A stretch of DNA of 64,000 nucleotides from Microbacterium suwonense (GCF_030296555.1 NZ_AP027728.1:1922001-1986000), one strand, 5' to 3'. Shown: positions 9,424 through 18,460, counted from the stretch's first letter. Notes: generated from the sequence alone by a model not told the origin. Made by a program: numbers and translations.

Positions 9424-10245
9424 TCACGCGATCAGCGCGGGGGCGATGTTCTCGCTCCAGACGTCGAGGCCGAGCTTGCCGATCAGCAGCACGACGACGA
9501 TCAGGAACACCACGCGGATGAAGGTCGATCCGCGGGCGATGGCCATGCGCGAGCCGAGATAGCTGCCGACGACGTTCGCTGCTGCGAGCACGATGCCCAG
9601 CACCCAGAGCACCGAGCCGTGCGGGATGAACAGCAGCAGCGCACCGGCGTTGGTCGCGAGGTTCACGATCTTGGCTTTCGCGCTCGACTGCAGAAAGTCG
9701 TACCCGAGCAGCGCCACCAGGGCGATCACGAGGAAGGTGCCCGTGCCCGGTCCGATCAGCCCATCGTAGAAGCCGATCACCAGTCCTGTGACGCCCGCGG
9801 TGACGTGGTGCCGCCGCCCCTGGAATCGCAACCGGGTCGCAGCGCCCAGCTGCGGCTTGAAGGCCGTGAAGACGGCCACGGCGAGCAGTGCGACGACGAT
9901 GATCGGTTTGAAGGCGGATGCCGGGAGCACGATCGCCACCGCGGCTCCGCCGAAGGAGCCGGCCAGCGCGATCGCCGCCATCGGCAGCGCGGTGCGCAGG
10001 TCGGGCCTCGCCCGCCGGTGATACGTGCCGGCGCTGGTCGCGGTACCGGCCAGCCCGGCGAGCTTGTTGGTCGCCAGCGCCTGCACGGGGGCGATACCGG
10101 GGATCAGCAGCAGCGCGGGAAGCTGCAGAAGTCCTCCGCCACCGACGACGGCATCGATCCAGCCGGCGCCGAACGCGGCGACGACGACCAGGACGAGCGT
10201 TCCCCAGGTGAGCTGCTCGAGTCCCACCAGTGAGCCGATGTCCAT
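9424..10245 (-). CDS. TSUP (TauE/SafE) family anion exporter
   Basis: A 273-residue membrane protein with about eight segments and the duplicated GxGWIDAVVGGGGLL / GFYDGLIGPGTG motifs of the TauE/SafE (sulfite exporter) family. It probably exports a sulfur-containing or organic anion, but the substrate cannot be read from sequence. Monocistronic. Confidence 0.88.
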   Translation of the reverse strand: MDIGSLVGLEQLTWGTLVLVVVAAFGAGWIDAVVGGGGLLQLPALLLIPGIAPVQALATNKLAGLAGTATSAGTYHRRARPDLRTALPMAAIALAGSFGGAAVAIVLPASAFKPIIVVALLAVAVFTAFKPQLGAATRLRFQGRRHHVTAGVTGLVIGFYDGLIGPGTGTFLVIALVALLGYDFLQSSAKAKIVNLATNAGALLLFIPHGSVLWVLGIVLAAANVVGSYLGSRMAIARGSTFIRVVFLIVVVLLIGKLGLDVWSENIAPALIA

Positions 10246-10529
10246 GCGTTCAGAGCATCGTGGCGGAAGAGAGCATCATCCTCCCAGTCAACCAGCAGAG
10301 GGGGCAGCGCGGTGTCGCGACGCGACGACACCTTCTTCGCTCACAGGTCGACGATTCCGTGCTCCCAGACGAGTCGCGCGAGATCGAGTGTGGTGCTCGC
10401 CACGCGGCCCAGAGCGGCGGAGCCCGTGGAATGAGCGCGGAGCCGCCCTCTTCCGCTCGGGCGAGGTTCGGGCTAGCGTGAGCGGTGGAGCGATGAGGCT
10501 CCATTCCCGGGAGGAAGAGGTGGCCATCT
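10246..10529. other. Intergenic region with a short hairpin
   Basis: No convincing gene. GGTGTCG pairs with CGACACC across an 8-base loop near 10308-10329. A minus-strand frame ending near 10341 reads VASTTLDLARLVWEHG, which looks protein-like but has no start; it may be a gene stub or chance. Confidence 0.4.
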
Positions 10530-10712
10530 ATGGCAGGCAGATTCGAGCTCTATGAAGACAAGAGCGGCGACTGGCGGTTCCGGTTGAAGGCAGGCAACGG
10601 CGAGATCATCGCGACCGGCCAGGGCTATGCCTCCAAGTCGGGAGCCGTGAACGGCATCGACTCCGTTCGCCGCAACGCCGCAGACGCAGAGGTCGTCGAA
10701 GTCGAGAACTGA
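10530..10712 (+). CDS. DUF1508 (YegP-type) small protein
   Basis: A 60-residue single DUF1508 repeat (FELYEDKSGDWRFRLKAGNG, then NGIDSVRRNA). YegP homologues carry one or two such units; the function is unknown. A Shine-Dalgarno-like AGGAAGAGG precedes the ATG and a strong terminator follows. Confidence 0.9.
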   Translation: MAGRFELYEDKSGDWRFRLKAGNGEIIATGQGYASKSGAVNGIDSVRRNAADAEVVEVEN

Positions 10713-10733
10713 TCGCGACCCCGAGAACGAAAC

Positions 10734-10767
10734 GGAGGGGCGGATGCCGAACAGCATCCGCCCCTCC
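10734..10767. terminator. Bidirectional intrinsic terminator
   Basis: A perfect 14-bp stem (10734-10747 with 10754-10767) around the loop CGAACA, followed by TTCTGT. It separates the DUF1508 gene from the convergent ABC operon and can serve both. Confidence 0.88.
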
Positions 10768-10796
10768 TTCTGTCCGAACCGGTCGGCCTGAACGCG

Positions 10797-11552
10797 TCAG
10801 AGCACGCGCGACAGGAAGTCCTGGGTGCGCGGATGCTGAGGATTCGCCAGCACCTCGCGCGGATCGCCCTGCTCGAGGATGTACCCGCCGTCCATGAAGA
10901 TCAACCGGGAGCCGACCTCACGGGCGAAGCCCATCTCGTGCGTGACGACCAGCATCGTCATCCCCTCGTCGGCCAGCTGGCGCATCACCTGCAGCACCTC
11001 GCCCACCAGCTCGGGGTCCAGCGCCGATGTCGGCTCGTCGAAGAGCATCATGTCAGGATTCATGCACAGCGCGCGGGCAATGGCCACGCGCTGCTGCTGA
11101 CCGCCGGAGAGATGGCTGGGGAAGGCATCGGCCTTCTCGCTCAGCCCCACCCGGCTCAGCATCTCGCGGGCGACCTGCTCGGCCTCCTCCTTGGAGCGCT
11201 TCTTCACCCGCCGCTGGGCAATGGTGAGGTTGCCGAGCACCGACATGTGCGGGAACAGGTTGAAGCTCTGGAAGACCATGCCGATGCGCTGGCGCACCCG
11301 GTCGATGTCGGTCTCCTCGTCGGTGACGTCGATCCCCTCGATGAGGATGTGCCCGCCGGTGGGTTCCTCGAGCAGGTTCACCGAGCGCAGCAGCGTCGAC
11401 TTGCCCGAACCGGACGGTCCGATGATGCAGACCACCTCGCCGCCGACCACCGTCAGGTCGATGCCCTTGAGCACCTCGTTGTCGCCGAAGCTCTTGACCA
11501 GACCCTGGATGTCGATCGCAGGCGCGTGGACGTCGATCAGATCCGTGCTCAT
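10797..11552 (-). CDS. Polar amino-acid ABC importer, ATP-binding subunit
   Basis: A 251-residue ATPase of the GlnQ/HisP class with Walker [10 protein letters not shown] near 41, Q-loop, signature LSGGQQQR near 150, Walker [13 protein letters not shown] and an H-loop histidine. It powers import of glutamate, glutamine or a related amino acid with the permease and binding protein encoded upstream in the same operon. An AGGAGAG motif precedes the ATG. Confidence 0.95.
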   Translation of the reverse strand: MSTDLIDVHAPAIDIQGLVKSFGDNEVLKGIDLTVVGGEVVCIIGPSGSGKSTLLRSVNLLEEPTGGHILIEGIDVTDEETDIDRVRQRIGMVFQSFNLFPHMSVLGNLTIAQRRVKKRSKEEAEQVAREMLSRVGLSEKADAFPSHLSGGQQQRVAIARALCMNPDMMLFDEPTSALDPELVGEVLQVMRQLADEGMTMLVVTHEMGFAREVGSRLIFMDGGYILEQGDPREVLANPQHPRTQDFLSRVL

Positions 11553-12339
11553 CTCTCCTCGCCATCCTTCGCTCCAGCCACGCGGTGAAGCGGGTGAGCG
11601 GAATCGTCACGATCAGGTACAGCAGCGCCGCCATGATCAGCGGCGTCGCGTTGGCATACATGGTGTTGGCATCCCGCGCAAAGCTGGTGAGCTCCTTCGA
11701 CCAGATGAAGGTCCCCGCGATGAACAGCAGCGAGGTGTCCTTCAGCAGCAGCACGAACTCGTTAGTCAGCGGCGGGATGATGATCCGGAACCCCTGCGGC
11801 AGCACGATGAAGATCATCGTCTTCATCGGCGACATGCCCAGCGACCGCGACGCCTCGGACTGTCCCTTCGGCACTGCCTGGATACCCGCCCTGATCACCT
11901 CTGCCATGTACGCCGAGGCGACCAGGATGAGTCCGATCAGCCCTGCGCCGACCGGACCACCCGGCGGTTTGATGCCGAACGCGATCGGCAGGATGAACGC
12001 CATCGCGAAGATGGTCAGCAGCGCCGGCAGCCCGCGGAACAGCTCGATCCATCCGGTTGCGAACCAGCGGAACGGCGCGATGACCGACAGCTTCATCAGC
12101 GCGAACACGATGCCCAGCAGCAGACCGCCCGCGAAGGCGATCAGCGTGAACAGCACCGTATTGCGCAGTGCGACGATGACGATGTCGGGGAACAGCTTCG
12201 CTGCGACCTCGAGGTCGAAGAACTGCTTGCCGATCTTGGCCCAGTCGGTGAACAGCACCACCAGCACGACCACGGCGAGGAACACCGCATACATCGAGTA
12301 CCGGTACAGCCGACTCCTGGTCCTCCGCTTCAATGCCAT
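11549..12339 (-). CDS. Polar amino-acid ABC importer, permease
   Basis: HisM/GlnP-type permease with about five to six membrane segments and the EAA loop [21 protein letters not shown]. The permease homology ends at ~11560 ([11 protein letters not shown]), yet the literal frame stays open to 11053 straight through the ATPase gene, giving a meaningless 160-residue tail. A stop at 11549 in an ATGA overlap with the ATPase start would be normal, so I place the end there and suspect a missing base near 11550-11560. A fused protein is unlikely. Confidence 0.8.
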
Positions 12340-12368
12340 CGGACGGACCTCCTATCTGCCTGCGGCGC

Positions 12369-13190
12369 TCACTTCGCGGCGAAATAGGTGTCGTAGATGG
12401 TGTCGTAGTCGCCGCTGTCGCGCAGCTCCTGAAGAGCCTTGTTCACGGCCTCGCGCAACTCGACCTTGTCGCCCTTGGCGAAGGCGAAGCCGTAGGACTC
12501 CTCAGTGTCGTACTCCTCGACGATCTTGTAGCCGTCGTCGGCCTTCTCGTGCTCGATGTTCACCGGCTGGTCCTGCAGGATCGCGTCGATCTGCCCGGCC
12601 TGCAGCGCCGGCCACAGCTCCGCGTCGCCCGGGTACTGCACGAGGGTGGCGCCCTTGGCGTGCTCGGTGGCATAGCTCTCGCCCGTGGTGCCCTGCTGCA
12701 CGCCGACGTTCTTGCCGTCGAGGTCGCCGATGCTCTTGATGCCCGAGTCGACGCTGGTCAGCAGCGACTGCAGCGAGTCGTAGTACGGGTCGGAGAAGTC
12801 GATGTTGGCCTTGCGCTCCTCGGTGATGGTCATCGCCGAGGCGCCCATGTCGCAGGTACCCGCGATCAGGGTTGTGCCCGACTGCAGACCGTCGAAGCTG
12901 ACATCCTGCACGCTCAGCTTCAGGTCGAGCTTCTGAGCGATCGCGTAGGTCAGGTCGATGTCGAAGCCGGTGTAGCCGGTGCCGTTGTCGCCACCCTCGA
13001 ACTCGAAGGGGACATAGGGGACCTCGGAGCAGATGGTCAGCGTACCCGCATTGACCAGACCGTAGTCCGGGCCGGAGGGCGCCGTGTCGCCTCCGTCACT
13101 GCTGGAGCCCGGGTCGCTGGCACAGCCGGAGAGGGCGAGCACAGCGGCCGCCGCGACAGCGGTGCCGAAGAGAAGAGGACGACGATTCAT
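12369..13190 (-). CDS. Amino-acid ABC importer, substrate-binding lipoprotein
   Basis: A 273-residue family 3 solute-binding protein: signal peptide with lipobox LALSGC, a Gly/Ser/Asp linker, then the two-lobe periplasmic-binding fold (GFDIDLTYAIAQKL, MTITEERKANIDFSDPYY). It is anchored outside the membrane and delivers a polar amino acid to the permease. First gene of the three-gene operon. The ATG at 13190 has AGGAG five bases upstream; the GTG two codons earlier would abut that site. Confidence 0.93.
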   Translation of the reverse strand: MNRRPLLFGTAVAAAAVLALSGCASDPGSSSDGGDTAPSGPDYGLVNAGTLTICSEVPYVPFEFEGGDNGTGYTGFDIDLTYAIAQKLDLKLSVQDVSFDGLQSGTTLIAGTCDMGASAMTITEERKANIDFSDPYYDSLQSLLTSVDSGIKSIGDLDGKNVGVQQGTTGESYATEHAKGATLVQYPGDAELWPALQAGQIDAILQDQPVNIEHEKADDGYKIVEEYDTEESYGFAFAKGDKVELREAVNKALQELRDSGDYDTIYDTYFAAK

Positions 13191-13330
13191 AGTCACTCCT
13201 ATGTGACGGGGCTTGCGCCCGGGAACAGGGTACGCCCATCATCTTGACACGCCCGCGGCCGCATCGCGGAATGCAGAGGCGCCTGAGCGGATCACGGTTA
13301 GGTTGCGAGAGTGCGCACTTCTGCGGGGCA

Positions 13331-13405
13331 CTCTGTTCAGAATTCGACAACTCTGCTCAGAAGTCCTGCACAGAAGTACGGATGCCGAGTTCTGCTCAGA
13401 ATTCG
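13331..13405. repeat. Short direct repeats CTCTG(T/C)TCAGAA
   Basis: Copies at 13331, 13351 and 13390 (last with TT start) share TCTG(C/T)TCAGAA; the third overlaps the last codons of the Dabb gene. Two copies carry an AATTCG extension. Origin unknown. Confidence 0.55.
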
Positions 13406-13695
13406 AAGTCGACCGCGACGCGCGATTCGACCACCGAGCGGAGGTACGCGCCGACCTCCTTGTGAGCCGGGTGCACCTGATAGGCCTCCAGCGCCTCGAG
13501 CGAGTCGACGTCGGCGACGAGGGTGACATCCCAGTTCGCATCCGGATGCGCCACATTGGCACCGGCCGACACGGCGCGCAGCTCGGGCACCACGCCCATG
13601 AGGGCGTTCAGACGGCGTGCCACCTCGGCGGCCTGCTCGCCGCGCAGTGCGGCGTCGGGTTCCGCCAGCTTCCAGCTCACGACGTGACGAATCAC
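13396..13695 (-). CDS. Dabb (stress-response A/B barrel) domain protein
   Basis: A 99-residue single Dabb domain (VIRHVVSWKL at the start, DVTLVADVDSLEALEAYQVHPAH in the middle), a ferredoxin-like dimeric fold of usually unknown activity. GTG at 13695 with GGAG upstream; it overlaps the preceding glutaredoxin-like gene by four bases. Earlier ATGs give an unrelated, repeat-coded extension. Confidence 0.88.
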   Translation of the reverse strand: MIRHVVSWKLAEPDAALRGEQAAEVARRLNALMGVVPELRAVSAGANVAHPDANWDVTLVADVDSLEALEAYQVHPAHKEVGAYLRSVVESRVAVDFEF

Positions 13696-14021
13696 TTCGA
13701 CTCCCTCCGGTCGCTCAGCACATCGCACTTCGGCTCCCTCCGGTCGCTCAGCACATCGCCCCCGACAGCACCCTTGAGGGCACTGCTCAGGCGCTCCGGC
13801 GAGACGCGCCAGTGCGCATGCAGCTCGCCGTCGATGAGCACGACCGGGATCTTCTCCCACCAGCGCTCGTACAGCGCGGGGTCGTCGTTGATCGACTGCT
13901 CGACGATCTCGATCCGCTCAGCTGCAGCATCCGGGAGCTCCGCGACGACGGCGTCGACGACCTCGCTCGCGATCTCGCAGAGGTGGCAGTCCGGCTTGCC
14001 GATCAGGGTGAGGGTGGTCAC
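13692..14021 (-). CDS. Glutaredoxin-like protein (DUF836 type)
   Basis: A 109-residue thioredoxin fold beginning VTTLTLIGKPDCHLC with the redox motif CHLC, and IPVVLIDGELHAHW with the cis-proline. The C-terminus is an in-frame 33-bp duplication encoding DVLSDRREPK twice, which also duplicates the ribosome-binding region of the next gene. It starts with GTG inside the rhodanese stop (GTGA). Probably a small disulfide reductase. Confidence 0.85.
   Translation of the reverse strand: MTTLTLIGKPDCHLCEIASEVVDAVVAELPDAAAERIEIVEQSINDDPALYERWWEKIPVVLIDGELHAHWRVSPERLSSALKGAVGGDVLSDRREPKCDVLSDRRESK
13701..13766. repeat. 33-bp direct duplication at gene junction
   Basis: CTCCCTCCGGTCGCTCAGCA at 13701 recurs at 13734 (period 33 bp, 11 codons). 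The unit includes the GGAGGGAG that serves as Shine-Dalgarno for the Dabb gene. Confidence 0.8.
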
Positions 14022-14320
14022 TTCTCCACCGGATGCCCCTGCGCGATCCACTCGCCCGTGCCGCCGTCGACGTTCGTGGCGTCGTAGCCGCGCGCCTCCA
14101 GCGCCTTCACGGCGCGCGCAGAGCGGCCGCCGGCCTGGCAGATCACGTCGAAGGCCTCACCGGGAAGCTCTTCGAGGCGGTCGCCCAGCTCCGAGAGCGG
14201 CACGTTGACCGCGCCGGGCACGTGGCCCGCCGCGTACTCATCGCGCTCACGCACGTCGATGAGGGGCACTCCCTGGCGCGCGGCGAGCTGCGTGATGTCG
14301 ATCGATTTCATGGCATCCAT
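14018..14320 (-). CDS. Rhodanese-like domain protein
   Basis: A ~100-residue single rhodanese domain with LIDVRERDEYAAGHVPGAVNVP and the active-site loop CQAGGRSAR holding the sulfur-carrying cysteine. Likely moves sulfane sulfur or a persulfide; partner unknown. First gene of a three-gene operon with the glutaredoxin-like and Dabb genes. ATG at 14320 or 14311; the choice is uncertain. Confidence 0.88.
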   Translation of the reverse strand: MDAMKSIDITQLAARQGVPLIDVRERDEYAAGHVPGAVNVPLSELGDRLEELPGEAFDVICQAGGRSARAVKALEARGYDATNVDGGTGEWIAQGHPVEK

Positions 14321-14339
14321 TATCCCGCGGAACACACGA

Positions 14340-14363
14340 AGCGCCCGTCCGAAGACAGGCGCT
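14340..14363 (-). terminator. Stem-loop after bS22-like gene
   Basis: A 10-bp stem with one mismatch around the loop CGAA, 14 bases after the stop of the 32-residue gene. No T-tract, so termination is only probable. Confidence 0.5.
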
Positions 14364-14377
14364 CGGTGTCGTGCCGC

Positions 14378-14476
14378 TTACTTCTTGTTGCGGCGCTGGT
14401 GGCGAGTCTTGCGAAGCAGTTTGCGGTGCTTCTTCTTCGCCATGCGCTTGCGGCGCTTCTTGATGACTGAACCCAC
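14378..14476 (-). CDS. 32-residue basic ribosomal protein (bS22/AURKAIP1-COX24 type)
   Basis: A 32-residue peptide, about two thirds Lys/Arg: MGSVIKKRRKRMAKKKHRKL at the start and RHQRRNKK at the end. This matches the tiny actinobacterial small-subunit protein (the Rv0500B type, bS22) that binds 16S rRNA. GTG start with GAGG upstream. The neighbouring HTH gene and nearby proC reproduce the conserved actinobacterial proC-HTH-bS22 neighbourhood, here in expanded form. Confidence 0.9.
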   Translation of the reverse strand: MGSVIKKRRKRMAKKKHRKLLRKTRHQRRNKK

Positions 14477-14614
14477 GGAAACCTCACTAAGTCAGGGGCT
14501 GGATGCCACGAAGGCGGGCACCCGGGTACGGGCACGGAAAATGCCTCAGGCGATTCTAGCAAACGGTCGGGGCACCCCGAACCGCGCACTCCCAGCATCC
14601 TACGTCGACGATGG

Positions 14615-14806
14615 TCAGCCCACGTCGGCGATGGGTCGCTGCAGAGCCTCCGCAACAGCGGATTCCGGCACGCGATAGCTGCGCCCGAAGCGGATCGCGG
14701 GCAGGTCACCGGAGTGGACGAGCCGGTACACAGTCATCTTGGACACGCGCATCAGCTCGGCGACCTCGGCCACCGTCAGGAATCGAACGTCTTGAACATC
14801 GGGCAT
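14615..14806 (-). CDS. Excisionase-like HTH DNA-binding protein (Rv0500A type)
   Basis: A 63-residue MerR/excisionase-type helix-turn-helix: FLTVAEVAELMRVSKMTVYR then GRSYRVPESAV. This small regulator is conserved in actinobacteria beside proC and the bS22 gene. The ATG at 14806 gives a domain-only protein; an earlier ATG at 14833 adds nine residues. Confidence 0.88.
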   Translation of the reverse strand: MPDVQDVRFLTVAEVAELMRVSKMTVYRLVHSGDLPAIRFGRSYRVPESAVAEALQRPIADVG

Positions 14807-14895
14807 CCCCCGTACCCCTTTCTGCTGATGCACAGCATATGGGGTAGCTGCGACACCTGTAAACCGCTGTGACTGATGTGATCGCCGTGACCGGG

Positions 14896-15312
14896 TCAGT
14901 TGCCGAGTCGCCGCAGCGCGGAGGTGACCACGTACTTGGCGGATGCGGCAGCCCTGCCGACCACCTCGGCGGCGTGCGCCGCCCCGTCGTTCAACGGAGC
15001 GCCGGGATAGTCGATGTCGGGCGCCTGGTCGCCGTAGGCGTCGACCAGGAAGGGCACCAGCCAGTCGTCGATGGTCTCCAATGGGGCGACCGACAGGCTG
15101 TAGAAGCGGCGCTGGCCGTCCTCGCGGACGGTCACCAGCTCCGACTCGCGCAGCACCTTCAGGTGCTTCGACACCGTCGGCTGACTGACGCCCAGCTCGC
15201 TGACGATCTCGGTCACGCTGGTACCGGCATCGCCGTCCGTCGAGCGACGCAGCAGCAATTGGAGGATGTCCCGCCTCGTGCCGTCCGCGATCACGTCGAA
15301 GATGTCCGTCAT
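14896..15312 (-). CDS. ArsR-family regulator
   Basis: A 138-residue winged helix: IADGTRRDILQLLL and TEIVSELGVSQPTVSKHLKVL form the DNA-reading part, with a Tyr/Asp-rich C-terminal extension. No metal-binding cysteines are seen, so it is unlikely to be a metal sensor. Stands between the HTH gene and the divergent trkH gene. Confidence 0.88.
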   Translation of the reverse strand: MTDIFDVIADGTRRDILQLLLRRSTDGDAGTSVTEIVSELGVSQPTVSKHLKVLRESELVTVREDGQRRFYSLSVAPLETIDDWLVPFLVDAYGDQAPDIDYPGAPLNDGAAHAAEVVGRAAASAKYVVTSALRRLGN

Positions 15313-15346
15313 GCCATCAGGGTAGTCGGGATGCGTTTCCTGTCCT

Positions 15347-15416
15347 AGTCCGAGCACAGTGCGCGGCCCAGTCCGAGCACGGTGCGCGGCCCAGTCCGAG
15401 CACGGTGCGCGGCGCG
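15347..15416. repeat. 23-bp tandem repeat, three copies
   Basis: AGTCCGAGCACGGTGCGCGG recurs at 15347, 15370 and 15393 (period 23). It lies between the divergent ArsR and trkH genes and could hold protein-binding sites. Confidence 0.8.
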
Positions 15417-15507
15417 CACCACGTCGCCTGCGCCGCGTGCGGAGTACCATGTCTCAAGCTCGGCGGGCGTCGTCGGGCGGCGGCGCACAGCGGCAGAAGG
15501 GGGATCG

Positions 15508-16938
15508 ATGTCGGGCATCGTGTCGGCATCCTCCCCGCGCAGCAGCGTGCGGGCCGTGATCCGGCGGATCAAGCACCTGGTCACCTCCTCGCCGTCGCGG
15601 TTCGCGATAGTGATCTTCGCCGCACTGATCCTGCTGTTCACGGGTCTGCTGTCGCTGCCGATCTCCTCCTCCGACGGTTCCGTCACACCGCTCAGCGATG
15701 CGCTGTTCACCGCCGTGTCGACGATCTGCGTCACTGGCCTGTCGACCGTGGACATGAGCACGCACTGGTCGTGGTTCGGCCAGATCGTCATCTTCACCGG
15801 CGTCAACATCGGTGGGCTGGGAGTGCTGACCCTCGCCTCGCTGATGGGGCTGGCGATCTCCAAACGCCTGGGTCTGAGCGCCAAGCTCATGGCCGCCGGT
15901 GACAGCAACCCGCTGCGCGCGCACGGCGGAGTGGTCAACGAGGGCCAGACCGTGCGCCTGGGCGAGGTCGGCCAGCTGCTCACCACGGTTGCGCTGTCGG
16001 CGCTGATCATCGAGGCCGGCCTGGCGATCCTCCTCTACCCCGCACTGGTGATGGCCGGCGTCGACGCGTTCTCCGCACTGTGGGAGGCCCCGTACTTCGC
16101 CGCCATGTCGTTCACGAACACCGGCTTCGCCCCGAACGCCGGAGGTGTGGCCATCTTCGGCGACGACTACCTGGTGCTGATCCTGCTGATGGCGGGGGTG
16201 TTCCTCGGCAGCATCGGCTTCCCGGTGATCTACACCCTCGCCAAGCACGCCTGGCACTTCAAGCGCTGGTCGCTGCACTCCAAACTGACCATCGTCACCA
16301 CCGTGCTGCTGTTCTTCGCCGGCGCCGTGACGTTCCTGCTGCTGGAGTTCGACAATCCGCGCACCTTCGGGTCGATGGACGCGACCGATACGACGATGCA
16401 GGCCTTCTTCCTGTCGGCGATGACGCGCTCCGGCGGGTTCGACGTGATCGAGATCTCGGAGCTGAACGGCTCGTCCATGCTCGTCGCATGCATGCTGATG
16501 TTCGTCGGCGGCGGCTCGGCATCCACCGCCGGCGGCATCAAGGTGACCACCCTCGCCGTGCTGGCCATCGCCGTCTGGTCCGAGGCCAGAGGGCGCCAGT
16601 CGGTCGAGGCGTTCGGCCGCCGCATCCCCTCGGATGTGCAGCGGGTCGGTCTGTCGGTGGTGGCGTGGGGCGCGACCATCGTGGCGCTCTCGACGGTGGT
16701 GATCACCCAGATCACCAAGCAGCCGGTCGTGGACGTGCTCTTCGACGTCATCTCCGCCTTCGGCACGGTCGGCCTCACCTCAGGGGTCACCGAGGCGCTT
16801 CCGGATGCCGGCTCGTACGTGCTCGCCGCCACCATCTTCATGGGGCGCGTTGGTACAGTGACACTCGCCGCGGCGGTCGCCGCGACGTCCCGTTCGCAGC
16901 TCTATGCGCTGCCCGTGGAAAGGCCGATCGTTGGTTGA
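15508..16938 (+). CDS. trkH: TrkH/KtrB-family potassium uptake subunit
   Basis: A 476-residue protein with the fourfold M1-P-M2 channel plan of TrkH/KtrB: pore loops around TAVSTICVTGLST, SFTNTGFAPN, SAMTRSGGFD and ISAFGTVGLTSG, each with the selectivity-filter glycine. Imports K+ (or Na+/K+) under control of the nucleotide-binding subunit encoded next. The ATG at 15508 follows AGAAGGGGG. The positively charged N-terminus is cytosolic. Confidence 0.94.
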   Translation: MSGIVSASSPRSSVRAVIRRIKHLVTSSPSRFAIVIFAALILLFTGLLSLPISSSDGSVTPLSDALFTAVSTICVTGLSTVDMSTHWSWFGQIVIFTGVNIGGLGVLTLASLMGLAISKRLGLSAKLMAAGDSNPLRAHGGVVNEGQTVRLGEVGQLLTTVALSALIIEAGLAILLYPALVMAGVDAFSALWEAPYFAAMSFTNTGFAPNAGGVAIFGDDYLVLILLMAGVFLGSIGFPVIYTLAKHAWHFKRWSLHSKLTIVTTVLLFFAGAVTFLLLEFDNPRTFGSMDATDTTMQAFFLSAMTRSGGFDVIEISELNGSSMLVACMLMFVGGGSASTAGGIKVTTLAVLAIAVWSEARGRQSVEAFGRRIPSDVQRVGLSVVAWGATIVALSTVVITQITKQPVVDVLFDVISAFGTVGLTSGVTEALPDAGSYVLAATIFMGRVGTVTLAAAVAATSRSQLYALPVERPIVG

Positions 16939-17602
16939 GATGGTTCGCGGCGACGCGCCGGTGCTCGTGATCGGACTCGGGCGCTTCGGCGCCGCCTGCG
17001 CAGGAGAGCTCGATCGGCTCGACCGCGAGGTGCTCGCGATCGACGAGAACCTGGAGCTCGTGCAGAAGTGGTCGGATCGCGTCACGCACACGGTGCAGGG
17101 AGACGCCCGCAACATCGACGCACTGCGCCAGATCGGCGCTCAGGATTTCCAGGTCGCAGTCGTCGCGGTGGGCTCGCTGATCGAGGCATCCGTGCTGATC
17201 ACCGCCAACCTCGTCGACCTGAAGGTGCCGCAGATCTGGGCGAAGGCGGTCTCGCAGTCGCACGGCAAGATCCTCGCCCGCGTCGGCGCGAACCACGTGA
17301 TCTACCCCGAGCGCGAGGCCGGCGAGCGCGTCGCGCACCTCGTGAGCGGACGGATGCTGGACTTCATCCGCTTCGACGACGACTTCGTGCTGGCCAAGAT
17401 GTACCCGCCGAAGTTCATCCGCGGCATCGGCCTGAACGAGTCCGGCGTGCGCACCAAGTACAAGGTGACCGTGGTGGGCGTGAAGAGCCCGGGCAAGCCG
17501 TTCCGCTACGCCGAGGCCGACACCGTCGTGACCAACCACGACCTCATCATCGTCTCGGGCACCAACAGCGACATCGAGCGCTTCGCGAGCCTGGATCGCT
17601 GA
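16931..17602 (+). CDS. trkA: TrkA/KtrA regulatory subunit (RCK domain)
   Basis: A ~223-residue RCK protein with Rossmann motif VLVIGLGRFGAACAGEL and a C-terminal TrkA-C domain. It binds NAD(H) or ATP/ADP and gates the TrkH channel. It overlaps trkH by eight bases if the TTG at 16931 is used, which has GGAAAGG seven bases upstream; the ATG at 16940 is the alternative but lacks a ribosome-binding site. Confidence 0.93.
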   Translation: MVEMVRGDAPVLVIGLGRFGAACAGELDRLDREVLAIDENLELVQKWSDRVTHTVQGDARNIDALRQIGAQDFQVAVVAVGSLIEASVLITANLVDLKVPQIWAKAVSQSHGKILARVGANHVIYPEREAGERVAHLVSGRMLDFIRFDDDFVLAKMYPPKFIRGIGLNESGVRTKYKVTVVGVKSPGKPFRYAEADTVVTNHDLIIVSGTNSDIERFASLDR

Positions 17603-17616
17603 GCCGAGGCTGCGGA

Positions 17617-18454
17617 TCAAGCGCCCGCGGCGAGCTCCTTGGCACGGGCGAGGGCGGCAGCGGTCGCCCGAGCGAACACGTCATCCAGTCGTGCTTCCTG
17701 CAGCACGGCGATCGCGCGCTCGGTGGTGCCCTTCGGGCTGGTGACCCGTCGCCGCAGCTCGGCGGGCTCCTCGCCGGATGCCGCCAGCAGCGCCGTCGCA
17801 CCGATGAAGGTCTGCTCGGCCATGAGCCGGGCATCGGCATCCGAGAATCCCATCCCGACGGCCGCCTTCGTCAGCTCCTCGATGAACAGGAACACGTAGG
17901 CGGGACCGGACCCCGACACCGTGCTGAGCGCATCGATCTGCGACTCCGGCACCTCGATGACCGCACCGACGGTCTCGAACAGGGCGCGCACCACGGCCAC
18001 GTCCTCCAGAGTTGCGGCGGGCCCGGCGGCGATGCCCGTGACCGCACGCCCCACCGTCGCGGGAGTGTTCGGCATGGAGCGGATGCTGTGCACCTGCGTG
18101 CCGAGGGCCTCCTCGAAGGTCGCCAGCGTGACGCCGGCCGCCAGGCTGACGACGATCGCGTCCTCGCGCAGCGACGGAGCGATCTCGCGGAGCAGATCGG
18201 GCACCATGGCCGGCTTCACCCCGACCAGCACGATGCGGGCGGCGGCCGCAGCATCCGCGTTCCCCGTCGGATTCTGCTCCAGCGCGATGCTGGTCACCCC
18301 GGGCAGCGATGCCAGAGCATCCGCCTTCTCGCGGGTGCGATTCGTCGCGACGATCCCGCCGTCCACAGCCACGCCCGAGGCGACGACCCCCTGCAGGATC
18401 GCACCCCCATCGAACCGGCACCGAGGAACGCGAGCGAGGAAGTGAATCGACCAT
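17617..18454 (-). CDS. proC: Pyrroline-5-carboxylate reductase, two frameshifts near start
   Basis: Last step of proline synthesis. The body is canonical: LVGVKPAMV, SIRSMPNTPATVGRAVTG and the dimerisation motif TVSGSGPAYVFLFIEEL. The N-terminal Rossmann segment is spread over three frames: MVDSLP (from 18454), SLAFLGAGSMG, then GAILQGVVASGV. Adding one base at ~18438 and one in the five-C run 18404-18408 rebuilds a normal start. Both losses look like sequence errors. A TAGGAT -10 box six bases upstream supports the ATG at 18454. Confidence 0.92.
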
Positions 18455-18460
18455 GCGGCC

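Noticed and set aside
10341..10450. Minus-strand coding fragment ending VASTTLDLARLVWEHG
   Set aside because: Protein-like for ~20 residues only, no start codon and a stop upstream; cannot be assigned to a family.
11053..12339. Fused permease-ATPase or genuine 428-residue permease
   Set aside because: The extra ~160 residues are an out-of-frame reading of the conserved ATPase gene and show no domain.
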